Part shown: positions 16,483 through 25,800 of the stretch, piece after piece
Layout of the letters: each line of letters opens with the position of its first letter
How positions within the stretch are numbered: the stretch's first letter is position 1
Assembly (NCBI RefSeq): GCF_016839145.1
Contig: NZ_CP069303.1
Coordinates: 3,704,501-3,768,500, forward strand
Reading direction: 5' to 3'
Length of the DNA: 64,000 nt
DNA from: Shinella sp. PSBB067
Lineage (GTDB): Bacteria; Pseudomonadota; Alphaproteobacteria; Rhizobiales; Rhizobiaceae
Notes under the pieces: model-generated
Told to the model about the DNA's origin: nothing
Databases searched by the model: none
Seen by the model: only the letters and a program-made list of their open reading frames with translations
Program-made: the position numbers and the translations under genes

Positions 16483-18372
16483 TCAATCCATGGCGTGGAT
16501 GTCGCGGTCCTTCGTTTCCGGCAGGAAGAGAAGGCCGATGACCAGCGTGATGCCCGCGAAGATGATCGGGTACCAGAGGCCGTAGTAGATATCGCCCTTG
16601 GCCGCGCTCATCGCGAAGGCCATTGCCGGCAGCAGGCCGCCGAACCAGCCGTTGCCGATATGGTAGGGCAGCGACATGCCGGTATAGCGGATGCGGGTCG
16701 GGAAGAGCTCGACCAGCAGGGCGGCGATCGGGCCGTAGACCATCGTGACGTAGATCACGAGGACGGTCAGCACGGCGATGGTCATGATCCAGTTCACCTG
16801 CGCCGGATCGGCGACCATGGTGAAGGCGCCGCCCTTGTCGACCGTATAGACCGGCATGTCGGCGGCCCCGGCGGCTTCTTCCGCCGTCAGCAGCTTGCCG
16901 GCAACGAGATCGGCCGAGGACATGGTGGCCTTCTCGCCGCCGCGAACGGCAGCCGCATCGAGGCCGAGTTCCGGGTTGGCCGCGATGAAGGCGTCCAGCT
17001 TGGAGTCCGGGACCTTCGCCGCGCCGCGAACCAGCGGATAGCCGGCATCGTGAAGCGCAATGTTGATGCCCTTGCGGAAGGCCGCCTCGTGCGCCTTGGC
17101 GTCGTCGCCGGAAGCGACGGCGTCGTAGCTGGTGATCGTCTCTTCGCCGATCTTGACCGTCGCGGCCGTCCCGGCCGGCGCCGTGGTGACGACGTCGTAG
17201 GGAACGGAGTTCTGCGTCAGGAACGAAGTGGCGATGTCGCACGAGGTTGTGAATTTCGCCGTGCCGGTCGGGTTGAACTGGAACTTGCAGTCGCCCGGAG
17301 CGGCGGTGACCGTGGCGCGGATCGTCGCCTGGGCCTGGGCCAGTGCCGGGTTGCCGGCCCAGGTCATTGCCTTGAACAGCGGGAAGTAGGTCAGCATGGC
17401 GAGCAGCAGGCCGGCCATGATGATCGGCTTGCGGCCGACCTTGTCGGACAGCCAGCCGAAGAAGACGAAGAAGCCGGAGCCGATGAGCAGCGCGACCGCC
17501 ACCATGATATTGGCGGACTGGCCGTCGACCTTGAGCACGCCCGTCAGGAAGAACAGCGCGTAGAACTGGCCGGAATACCAGACGACGGCCTGGCCGACGA
17601 CGGCGCCGAACAGCGCGAGCAGCGCGATCTTGGCGTTGCGCCACTGGCCGAAGGCTTCCGTCAGCGGTGCCTTGGAGCCCTTGCCCTCTTCCTTCATCTT
17701 CGCGAAGGCGGGCGATTCGTTCATCTTCATGCGGATCCAGACGGAAACGCCGAGCAGGACGACGGACACCAGGAACGGAATGCGCCAGCCCCAGGCGGCG
17801 AAAGCTTCCTTGCCGACGATGAACTGCACCGCGAGGATGACCACCAGCGACAGGAACAGGCCGAGCGTCGCCGTCGTCTGGATCCACGAGGTGAAGTAGC
17901 CGCGCCTGCCGTGCGGGGCGTGCTCGGCGACATAGGTCGCAGCACCGCCGTATTCGCCGCCGAGCGCCAGGCCCTGCAGCATGCGCAGCGCGATCAGGAT
18001 GATCGGCGCGGCGATGCCGATCGTCGCGGCGCCGGGCAGGAGGCCCACGACGAAGGTCGAGAAGCCCATGATCAGGATGGTGACGAGGAAGGTGTACTTG
18101 CGGCCGACGATGTCGCCGAGACGGCCGAACACCAGGGCGCCGAACGGACGCACGAGGAAGCCCGCAGCGAAGGCGAGCAGCGCGAAGATGTTGCGCGTCG
18201 TCTCCGGATACTGGCTGAAGAAGGTCGCGCCGATATAGATCGCCAGCGAACCGTAAAGATAGAAATCGTACCACTCGAAGACGGTGCCGAGCGAAGAGGC
18301 GAAGATCACCTTCTTCTGCTCGCCCGTCATGGGCGCCGCCTTGGCGTTGCCCACGGTCGAAACATTGGCCAT
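16483..18372 (-). CDS. MHS-type MFS transporter with a ~190-residue periplasmic insertion
   Basis: 629 residues; GGAGGA lies 7 bases before the ATG. Metabolite:H+ symporter branch of the MFS (ProP/ShiA/KgtP relatives): SSLGTVFEWYDFYLYGSLA, RPFGALVFGRLGD, RMLQGLALGGEYGGAA, VELFPTRIRYTGMSLPYHIG, FLPETKDRDIHAMD. Twelve membrane helices are predictable. Between helix 9 (about 316-334) and helix 10 (about 527-550) lies a soluble insertion of about 190 residues with two cysteines (362 and 378), predicted periplasmic. Usual family length is 430-450. The substrate is unknown. Confidence 0.88.
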   Translation of the reverse strand: MANVSTVGNAKAAPMTGEQKKVIFASSLGTVFEWYDFYLYGSLAIYIGATFFSQYPETTRNIFALLAFAAGFLVRPFGALVFGRLGDIVGRKYTFLVTILIMGFSTFVVGLLPGAATIGIAAPIILIALRMLQGLALGGEYGGAATYVAEHAPHGRRGYFTSWIQTTATLGLFLSLVVILAVQFIVGKEAFAAWGWRIPFLVSVVLLGVSVWIRMKMNESPAFAKMKEEGKGSKAPLTEAFGQWRNAKIALLALFGAVVGQAVVWYSGQFYALFFLTGVLKVDGQSANIMVAVALLIGSGFFVFFGWLSDKVGRKPIIMAGLLLAMLTYFPLFKAMTWAGNPALAQAQATIRATVTAAPGDCKFQFNPTGTAKFTTSCDIATSFLTQNSVPYDVVTTAPAGTAATVKIGEETITSYDAVASGDDAKAHEAAFRKGINIALHDAGYPLVRGAAKVPDSKLDAFIAANPELGLDAAAVRGGEKATMSSADLVAGKLLTAEEAAGAADMPVYTVDKGGAFTMVADPAQVNWIMTIAVLTVLVIYVTMVYGPIAALLVELFPTRIRYTGMSLPYHIGNGWFGGLLPAMAFAMSAAKGDIYYGLWYPIIFAGITLVIGLLFLPETKDRDIHAMD

Positions 18373-18584
18373 TTGTTTGTCCTCCACAAAAACGGCGTAT
18401 CGGGGCAGCCCGTATGCGGTCCGGTGTTTCTCCCTAAAAACGCCGGGCAGGGTGCGCCTGATGAAAGGATGGCAGAAAACCAATTGTCATATCAGCGCTG
18501 CTTTGGGCTTATGACTTTCGGTGTACGACTTAAGTCGCGAATGCGGGGCAGCGGCCGTGAAACGCCCGATCGGCCACGGAACGC

Positions 18585-18612
18585 TTGACTCTTGGCCAGA
18601 TGAGCGTATTCA
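18585..18612 (+). promoter_or_regulatory. Candidate promoter for the asd leader
   Basis: TTGACT (18585-18590), 16-base spacer, TATTCA (18607-18612). Predicted transcription would start near 18619, placing the leader ORF start about 16 bases into the RNA. Confidence 0.55.
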
Positions 18613-18634
18613 GCACGCACGCAAGGGAACCGCC

Positions 18635-18754
18635 ATGTATCGCTTTGGGATCGCCATCGCCCGCATGATCGCTCCGGCCTTCAACGCCGGACGGGTTCGC
18701 CATTGCGTGTCCATTTCCAAAACAACGGCCAAAACGACGACGAAAACCGTCTGA
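18635..18754 (+). CDS. Putative 39-residue Thr/Lys-rich leader peptide upstream of asd
   Basis: A short ORF starting ATG with AAGGGAA 6 bases upstream. Its last eleven codons read KTTAKTTTKTV: six threonines and three lysines, the lysines all AAA. It lies between a good promoter and a terminator-like hairpin, directly ahead of asd, whose product feeds threonine, lysine and methionine synthesis. By analogy with the threonine-operon leader of enterobacteria it may sense charged tRNA-Thr and tRNA-Lys. It could instead be a chance ORF. Confidence 0.5.
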   Translation: MYRFGIAIARMIAPAFNAGRVRHCVSISKTTAKTTTKTV

Positions 18755-18776
18755 CGTCTCTGGCCCACCGCTCTCT

Positions 18777-18838
18777 CCCCGGTATGGCCGGGGACCGAAA
18801 CCCGCGTCACGGCCGGCGGGTTTTACCTCCTGACCCGC
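18777..18838 (+). promoter_or_regulatory. Possible transcription attenuator of asd
   Basis: Three elements follow the leader stop. First, hairpin CCCCGG-TATGG-CCGGGG (18777-18793). Second, terminator-like hairpin AAACCCGC (18798-18805) with GCGGGTTT (18816-18823), followed by T at 18824. Third, another ACCCGC at 18833-18838 that can pair with GCGGGT (18816-18821) and so competes with the terminator. The presence of mutually exclusive stems is seen in the sequence; the regulatory role is inference. Confidence 0.5.
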
Positions 18839-18866
18839 GGAGAGACAGAGAAAGAGAGCTTTAGAC

Positions 18867-19901
18867 ATGGGTTTCAAGATCGCAGTCGCCGGCGCGACCG
18901 GCAATGTCGGCCGCGAGATGCTGAACATCCTTTCCGAGCGCGGCTTCCCGGCCGATGAGGTCGTGGCGCTCGCCTCCGCCCGCTCGCAGGGCACCGAAGT
19001 CTCCTTCGGCGACAGGACGCTGAAGGTGCAGAACCTCGAGAACTACGATTTCTCCGACACCGACATCTGCCTGATGTCGGCCGGCGGCACGGTTTCGCAG
19101 AAGTATTCGCCGAAGATCGGCGCGCAGGGCTGCGTGGTCATCGACAACTCCTCGGCCTGGCGCTACGACGCCGACGTGCCGCTGATCGTTCCGGAAGTGA
19201 ACCCGGACGCCATCACCCAGTTCACCCGCAAGAACATCATCGCCAACCCGAATTGCTCGACCGCCCAGCTCGTCGTCGCGCTGAAGCCGCTGCATGACCG
19301 CGCCACCATCAAGCGCGTCGTCGTCTCGACCTACCAGTCCGTCTCGGGCGCCGGCAAGGACGGCATGGACGAGCTCTTCAACCAGACCCGCGCCGTCTTC
19401 GTCGCCGACCCGATCGAATCGAAGAAGTTCACCAAGCGCATCGCCTTCAACGTCATCCCGCACATCGACAGCTTCATGGAAGACGGCTACACGAAGGAAG
19501 AGTGGAAGGTTCTCGCCGAGACCAAGAAGATGCTCGACCCGAAGATCAAGGTGACCTGCACGGCCGTGCGCGTCCCGGTCTTCATCGGCCATTCCGAATC
19601 GGTCAACATCGAGTTCGAGAAGGAAATCACCGCCGACGAGGCCCGCGAAATCCTGCGCGAGGCGCCGGGTTGCCAGGTCATCGACAAGCACGAGAACGGC
19701 GGCTACATCACCCCGTATGAATCGGCCGGCGAGGACGCCACCTACATCTCGCGCATCCGCGAGGACGCCACCGTCGAGAACGGCCTCAACATATGGGTCG
19801 TCTCCGACAACCTGCGCAAGGGCGCGGCGCTCAACGCCATCCAGATCGCGGAGCTGCTGGTCGCCCGCGGCCTGATCAAGGCGAAGAAGCAGGCCGCCTG
19901 A
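18867..19901 (+). CDS. asd: Aspartate-semialdehyde dehydrogenase
   Basis: NADPH-dependent reduction of aspartyl phosphate to aspartate semialdehyde, the branch point toward lysine/diaminopimelate, threonine and methionine. 344 residues. Motifs: KIAVAGATGNVGREML, SAGGTVSQKYSP, VIDNSSAWRYDADVP, VPEVNPDAI, the catalytic cysteine in NPNCSTAQ (Cys130), and VPVFIGHSESVNIE with a His of the substrate site. GAGAGACAGAGAAAGAGAG forms a purine-rich ribosome site region upstream. It is preceded by the leader ORF and hairpins described separately. Confidence 0.97.
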   Translation: MGFKIAVAGATGNVGREMLNILSERGFPADEVVALASARSQGTEVSFGDRTLKVQNLENYDFSDTDICLMSAGGTVSQKYSPKIGAQGCVVIDNSSAWRYDADVPLIVPEVNPDAITQFTRKNIIANPNCSTAQLVVALKPLHDRATIKRVVVSTYQSVSGAGKDGMDELFNQTRAVFVADPIESKKFTKRIAFNVIPHIDSFMEDGYTKEEWKVLAETKKMLDPKIKVTCTAVRVPVFIGHSESVNIEFEKEITADEAREILREAPGCQVIDKHENGGYITPYESAGEDATYISRIREDATVENGLNIWVVSDNLRKGAALNAIQIAELLVARGLIKAKKQAA

Positions 19902-19959
19902 CTGGAAACTGCATTTCGGTAAAAATGGCAACGTTCCGTTAACAGGTTATAAATAAAAG

Positions 19960-19998
19960 TCCCGGTTGTCCCGTCCAAGGGCAATCGGGATTTCGTTT
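19960..19998 (+). terminator. Terminator downstream of asd
   Basis: An imperfect stem of about 12 bases, TCCCGGTTGTCCC (19960-19972) with GGGCAATCGGGA (19979-19990), followed by TTTCGTTTT. Confidence 0.75.
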
Positions 19999-20086
19999 TG
20001 GACGATTTCACGGCAAGGTGCGGTGACAGCAAAAGGGGAGCATGCCATGCTCCCGCAGCGGAATTGACGAGATCACGGGGTTTTTC

Positions 20087-20908
20087 ATGGGCATGACAAA
20101 GAGCGTGGCCAGGGTTCTGGCCGCAATGATCGCCACGGCGGCGCTGCCGGCGGCGGCCGAGGCTGCCAGGTGCGGCAACGATGCGAGCGGTTTCCCGGCC
20201 TGGGTCGAGGCCTTCAAGGGTGAGGCGGCCGCGCGCGGCATCAGCCGCGCGACGCTGGACAAGGCCTTCGCCAATGTCGGCTACGCCCGCGCCACGATCC
20301 GCGCCGACCGCGGCCAGAAGAGCTTCAAGCTCTCGCTCGAACAGTTCATGCAGAAGCGCGGCGGCCAGGCGATCATCCGCCGTGGCAAGAGCCTGAAGCA
20401 GCAGAACGCCGCCCTCTTCAACCGCATCGAGGCGCGCTATGGCGTGCCGGCCGGCCCGCTGCTGGCGATCTGGGGCATGGAAACCGGCTTCGGCGGCTTC
20501 CTCGGCAAGGAGCACACGCTCTCGGCCGTCGCGACGCTCGCCTATGACTGCCGCCGCCCGGAATATTTCACCAACCAGCTCTATGCCGCCCTGCAACTCG
20601 TGCAGAACGGCACGCTGAGCACGACGGCACGCGGCGCGGCGCATGGCGAAATCGGCCAGACGCAGTTCCTGCCGGCGAACGTGCTGAAATACGGCGTCGA
20701 CGGCGACGGCAACGGCCGCATCGACCTCGTCGGCTCGAAGGCCGACGCGCTCGCCTCGACGGCGAACTTCCTGCGCGGCCACGGCTGGAGCGCCGGTGCG
20801 GGCTACCAGCCCGGCCAGTCGAACTTCGGCGCCCTGCAGGGCTGGAACGCCGCCAGCGTCTACCAGCGCGCCATCGCCATCATCGGTGCGGAAATCGACG
20901 GCAACTGA
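20087..20908 (+). CDS. Lytic murein transglycosylase, MltB/SLT_2 type
   Basis: 273 residues from the ATG at 20087; 20042 would add residues ahead of the signal peptide. Signal peptide about 1-27 (MGMTKSVARVLAAMIATAAL then PAAAEAA). SLT_2 lytic transglycosylase fold: FPAWVEAFKGEAAARGIS, RADRGQKSFKL, and AIWGMETGFGGFLG with catalytic Glu132, then GEIGQTQFLPANVLKYG and FLRGHGWSAGAGYQPG. No peptidoglycan-binding domain is attached. It cleaves glycan strands to 1,6-anhydro ends in the periplasm. It ends at a strong bidirectional terminator. Confidence 0.9.
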   Translation: MGMTKSVARVLAAMIATAALPAAAEAARCGNDASGFPAWVEAFKGEAAARGISRATLDKAFANVGYARATIRADRGQKSFKLSLEQFMQKRGGQAIIRRGKSLKQQNAALFNRIEARYGVPAGPLLAIWGMETGFGGFLGKEHTLSAVATLAYDCRRPEYFTNQLYAALQLVQNGTLSTTARGAAHGEIGQTQFLPANVLKYGVDGDGNGRIDLVGSKADALASTANFLRGHGWSAGAGYQPGQSNFGALQGWNAASVYQRAIAIIGAEIDGN

Positions 20909-20928
20909 GCCGGCATCCACGGCATTCG

Positions 20929-20958
20929 AAAGCCGGCGCGGGAAACCGCGCCGGCTTT
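20929..20958. terminator. Bidirectional terminator, transglycosylase / carbonic anhydrase
   Basis: Perfect 13-14-base stem AAAGCCGGCGCGG / CCGCGCCGGCTTT with an AAA loop between convergent genes. Confidence 0.88.
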
Positions 20959-20961
20959 CTG

Positions 20962-21603
20962 TCATGCACTCGGTCGTTTGAAGTCGCCCGTGGCGCCGTC
21001 CATGATCCAGAGCTCGCCGGTCGAGATGTCGAACCAGGCGCCGTGGAGCTGGAGACGCCCCTTCTCTTCGAGGATGCGAACGCAGGGGAACGTCCGCAGA
21101 TTGGCAAGCGAATTGCGGATCGAGACGCGCTCCAGCGCGCGCTGGCGCTCGGCCTGGGTCAGCATTTCGGCACCCTGGATCTGTTCGGCGACAGGCTTGA
21201 GCATGCCCATCCATTTGCCGATGAAATCGCCGGGCGAGAGCGGCTCCGCATCCGGGTCGAGCGCGGCGGAAATGCCGCCGCAGCGGCCATGGCCCATCAC
21301 GAGGATGTCGCTGACCTTCAGCGACTGCACGGCGAATTCGAGCGCGGCGGAGGTGGCGTGGAACTGGCCGTCCGGCTCGTAGGGCGGCACGAGGTTCGCC
21401 ACGTTGCGCACGACGAAGAGCTCGCCCGGCCCGCTGTCGAAGATCGTCTCCGGCGCGGCCCGCGAGTCACAACAGGCGATCACGAGCGTCTTGGGTTTCT
21501 GCCCGGTCTCGGCCAGCGCCCTGTAGCGCGCCGACTGTTCGGCATAGCGCCCGGACATGAAGTTGCGGTAGCCATTCAGAAGACGATCGGGAAAGCGGTT
21601 CAT
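20962..21603 (-). CDS. Beta-class carbonic anhydrase
   Basis: Zinc enzyme interconverting CO2 and bicarbonate. 213 residues. Zinc ligands and active site: VIACCDSRAAPETIF (Cys and the Asp-Arg dyad) and MGHGRCGGISAAL (His and Cys). FVVRNVANLVPPYE and HATSAALEFAVQSL are also family signatures. The C-terminus (GAWFDISTGELWIMD) is the usual end of this group. No signal peptide. It probably supplies bicarbonate to carboxylases in ambient air. It stands alone and converges with the transglycosylase gene. Confidence 0.95.
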   Translation of the reverse strand: MNRFPDRLLNGYRNFMSGRYAEQSARYRALAETGQKPKTLVIACCDSRAAPETIFDSGPGELFVVRNVANLVPPYEPDGQFHATSAALEFAVQSLKVSDILVMGHGRCGGISAALDPDAEPLSPGDFIGKWMGMLKPVAEQIQGAEMLTQAERQRALERVSIRNSLANLRTFPCVRILEEKGRLQLHGAWFDISTGELWIMDGATGDFKRPSA

Positions 21604-21697
21604 GGTGTCGGAATACCCCGTGCGAGCGATCTACCGGATGAGGCCCCATCCGGATGTGCATAAACCACTCCGAAGCATGCGGCGCAAGACCGGATGT

Positions 21698-22573
21698 TCA
21701 GGGACGGCGGGTCTGCGCCGGGTGCACGAGGCGGCGCATGTGCACCATGGCCATGGGCGTCGCGATGCTGGAAGCGTCCTGCTCCAGCGTCAGCTCGTCG
21801 GCACCGCGCTTGGCCGTGCGCGCGACGATCTCGAAGACGCTGGCCGTCGCCGTCATCAGGGCCCGCTCCTCCGGCAGGCCCTCCATCAGGCGTGACAGGA
21901 AGATCGCCGACAGGAGGTCTCCGGTTCCGTTCGGCGGGTTGGGCACGAGCCGGTGTTCGGCCAGGAGCGCGTGGCGCCCGGAGAGATAGAGATTGCCCGT
22001 GCTGCCGGCCATCAGCGCCAGCGAGGACGTGACGAGCATGCGCGAGGGACCGAGCGAGAGCGCCGCGTCCATGATCGCCGCATTGGTCTCGAGCGGCGCG
22101 CCGGCAAGCCAGGCAAGCTCGAACCGGTTCGGCGTCGCGACGGAGGCGAGCGGGATCAGGCAGTCGCGGATCGCCACCGCCGTTTCTTCCGGCACGTAGA
22201 GGCCGCGATCGTCGCCGCAGACCGGATCGCACATATAAAGAAGGTCCGGATTGTCCGCCCGCAGGCTTTCGACAAGCCGCGCGACGGAGCGGGCCTGCGC
22301 GGCGCTGCCGAGATAGCCCGACAGCACCGCCTTCACCTCGCCGCGCCAGGGCGCGCGGATGAGGTCGGAGATGATCGCGTCGAAATCCTCCGCGGATATG
22401 GCGACGCGCGTGGCGCGGCCGTGGCCGGGATGCCAGGGCAGGATGACGGTCGGCAGCGCCCAGACCGGATGGCCGAGCGTCTCGAGCGCGAAGACGGCGG
22501 CCCGGTTGCCGACCGTGCCCCGCACCACATGGCTCGAAATCACGATGACGGTGCCCTTGTCGCTCTCGTTCAT
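21698..22573 (-). CDS. pdxY: Pyridoxal kinase
   Basis: Vitamin B6 salvage: ATP-dependent phosphorylation of pyridoxal to PLP. 291 residues from the ATG at 22573, with GGGAG upstream. Ribokinase-like PdxK/PdxY fold: VIVISSHVVRGTVGNRAAVF, VWALPTVILPWHPGHG, LSGYLGSAAQ, CDPVCGDDRGLYV, TPNRFELAWL, and the anion hole PNPPNGTGDLLSAIF. It is transcribed away from the glutamate dehydrogenase gene. Confidence 0.93.
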   Translation of the reverse strand: MNESDKGTVIVISSHVVRGTVGNRAAVFALETLGHPVWALPTVILPWHPGHGRATRVAISAEDFDAIISDLIRAPWRGEVKAVLSGYLGSAAQARSVARLVESLRADNPDLLYMCDPVCGDDRGLYVPEETAVAIRDCLIPLASVATPNRFELAWLAGAPLETNAAIMDAALSLGPSRMLVTSSLALMAGSTGNLYLSGRHALLAEHRLVPNPPNGTGDLLSAIFLSRLMEGLPEERALMTATASVFEIVARTAKRGADELTLEQDASSIATPMAMVHMRRLVHPAQTRRP

Positions 22574-22849
22574 AGCCGGCTCCCTTTCCTGACGGCGAGT
22601 GATCGCAAGGGGGGCAATGCCTGTCAACGCCGGCACCGAAAATCCTTCCGCGCCGGATGGCCGCATCGGGCGGCTCCGGACGGTTTCGGGCTGCTTTTCG
22701 ACGAGAAAAGCCGATTTTCATGACGAAACGACAGCAATATTGACCTGTTCCGGACAAAATCGATTGAATTTTCTCGCGATTCCACAAATTTCGTCGCAGG
22801 TATTTTTTCTTCTGCTAACGTCCCGGCATCGGATTCGAGGGAGCATTCC

Positions 22850-25800
22850 ATGGGTGCCAGGACCAACGTGAAACGAGAAAAACACATCGAGGCCGCAAAG
22901 GCCGCAGCCGCCGCCCTCGGCGCAAAGACGCTCCAGCCCGACATTCTTTTCGGCCGTGCCAGCAAGGACGACCTGGAGCACTATACGGGCGAGATGCTGG
23001 CCGCAGCCGCCGCCCATGCGATGGCCGAGATCGAAGCCTTCGACGGCACCGAACCGCGCGTCACCGTCACCACGCTCCCCGGGGTCGATCCGCAGGGCGA
23101 GCCGGTTTCCGTGCTTTCCGTCACCGACCGCAACCAGCCCTTCCTCTACGATTCGGTGATGGGCGAGGTGACGAGCACGCATCGCGACATTCATCTCGCG
23201 GTCCACCCGATCCTCGTCGTGACGCCGGGCGAGGCGCCGAGGCTCTTCTCGCCCGACGAGGACAGCGATCCGCAGCACCGCGTCAGCCACATCGAGATCC
23301 ACCTGTCGGAACTGTCGCCCGGCGAAGCCGCCTCGCTCGCCGAGCGCGTGAAAAGCGTGCTGGCGCAGGTTCACCTCGCCGTCGACGACTGGCCCGCCAT
23401 GGTGAAGAAGATCGACAGCGCCATGGCGGACATGGAGCGCTATGCCAAGGCCAAGCCCGGCAAGGACGAGGCGCTGGCCTTCCTCACCTGGCTGCGCGCC
23501 AACAACTTCACCTTCCTCGGCATGCGGGAATACAGCTATTCCGGCAAGGGCGAGGCGGCGACGGTCGAACGCGGCGGCGAGGGCCTCGGCATCCTGTCCG
23601 ATCCCGACGTGCGGGTACTGCGCCTTGGCAAGGACGCCGTGACGACAACGCCGGAAATCCTCGAATTCCTCGAGGGCCCGGATTTCCTGATCGTCACCAA
23701 GGCCAATGTGAAATCCGTCGTGCACCGCCGCGCCTACATGGATTATGTCGGCCTGAAGCGCTTCGACGAAAAGGGCAGGGTGATCGGCGAGCTGCGCATC
23801 GTCGGCCTCTTCACCTCCACCGCCTATACGCATGCCGCCGGCCAGATTCCGTTGCTGCGCTCCAAGGTGGAAGCGGTGATCGAGAACTTCGGCTACGATC
23901 CGAAGAGCCACTCCGGCAAGATGCTGATCAATACGCTGGAATCCTATCCGCGTGACGATCTCTTCCAGATCGATACCGGCCTGCTCGCCACCTTCTGCGA
24001 GCAGATCAACGAACTTTCCGACCGGCCGCGCATCCGCGTCCTGCCGCGCATCGACCGGTTCGACCGCTTCGTCTCCGTCATCGTCTACGTGCCGCGCGAG
24101 CAGTACGATTCCGATGTCCGCGAAAAGATCGGCAGCTACCTGAAATCGGCCTATGACGGCCGCGTCTCCGCCTATTACCCGGCCTTCCCGGAAGGCGGCC
24201 TTGCCCGCGTCCACTTCATCATCGGCCGCTCCGGCGGCAAGACGCCGCGCATTCCGCAAGGCAAGCTCGAACAGGCGGTGCGCGAGATCGCGACCCGCTG
24301 GACCGACCGCTTCGAGGCGCTTTCCGGCGCCGAAGGCGTGCGCCTCGTCACCGACCGCGGCTACCAGGAGGACTTCACCCCGGCCGAGGCCCATGCCGAT
24401 CTTGCCCTGATCACCACGGCGACGCCGGAAAACCCGATCCGCATCGCCTTTTACCGCAAGGCATGGAACACGGATCTCGCTTCCGTCGAGCTGAAGATCT
24501 TCCATGCCGGCGAGCCGGTTTCGCTCTCCAGGCGCGTGCCGCTCCTTGAAAACCTCGGCTTCGGCGTGGTCAGCGAGCAGACGCACGACCTGACCGTCGC
24601 CGGCCTCGACGGCGACGAGCGCCGCGTCATCCTGCACGACATGGAACTTCGGCAGCGCGACGGGCAGGAGGTCAATCTCGCCAGGTTGAGCCCGATGCTG
24701 GAGGACGCCTTCCTCGCGGCCTGGCACGGCGAGGTGGACGACGACGCGCTGAACCGCCTGATCCTCACCGCCGGCCTTTCCGCCCGCGAGATCATGGCGC
24801 TGCGCACCTATTCGCGCTACCTGCGCCAGACCGGCATCGCCTATTCGCAGGGCTACATCGCCGATACGCTCAACAAGTATCCGGCCATTGCCGCCAACCT
24901 CTTCCGCCTGTTCGAGACCCGCCTCGATCCGAAGCTCTCGGACCGCCAGCGCGAGAAGAAATCCGCGGAGGTCGCCGCCGCGATCGAGGAAGCGCTCGCC
25001 GCCGTCCCGAGCCTCGACGAGGACCGGATGCTGCGGCGCTACGTCAACGCCATAGAGGCGACGCTGCGCACGAACTATTTCCAGAAGGATGCCGACGGCA
25101 GGCCGCGCAAGACGCTGGCGATCAAGCTCGACCCGAAGGCCCTCGACGGCCTGCCGGAGCCGCGCCCGTTCCGCGAGATCTTCGTCTACGGCGCGGAGGT
25201 GGAGGGCGTGCACCTGCGCTTCGGCAAGGTCGCCCGCGGCGGCCTGCGCTGGTCCGACCGCGCGCAGGACTACCGCACGGAAGTGCTCGGCCTCGTCAAG
25301 GCGCAGCAGGTGAAGAACGCGGTCATCGTGCCGGTCGGCGCCAAGGGCGGCTTCTATCCCAAGCAGCTTCCCGCCGGCGGCAGCCGCGACGCGGTCTTCA
25401 AGGCCGGCACCGAGGCCTACAAGACCTATATCCGCACGCTGCTCTCCGTCACCGACAACATCGTCGGCCAGGACGTCGTGCCGCCGGCCGATACGGTCCG
25501 CATCGACGGGGACGACCCCTATTTCGTCGTCGCCGCCGACAAGGGCACGGCGACCTTCTCCGACACGGCGAACGGGCTTGCCCAGGAGGCCGGCTTCTGG
25601 CTGGACGATGCCTTCGCCTCGGGCGGCTCGGCCGGCTACGACCACAAGAAGATGGGCATCACCGCCCGCGGCGCCTGGGAAACCGTCAAGCGCCACTTCC
25701 GCGAGATGAACATCGACATCCAGAAGACCCCCTTCACCGTCGCCGGCGTCGGCGACATGTCGGGCGACGTCTTCGGCAACGGCATGCTGCTGTCGCGCAA

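Noticed and set aside
18521..18634. Longer version of the asd leader ORF starting at 18521
   Set aside because: It would begin upstream of the predicted promoter; the ATG at 18635 has a ribosome site and lies within the expected RNA.
18755..18866. Lysine or SAM riboswitch upstream of asd
   Set aside because: I cannot recognise either aptamer; the hairpins are short and fit an attenuator or plain terminator better.
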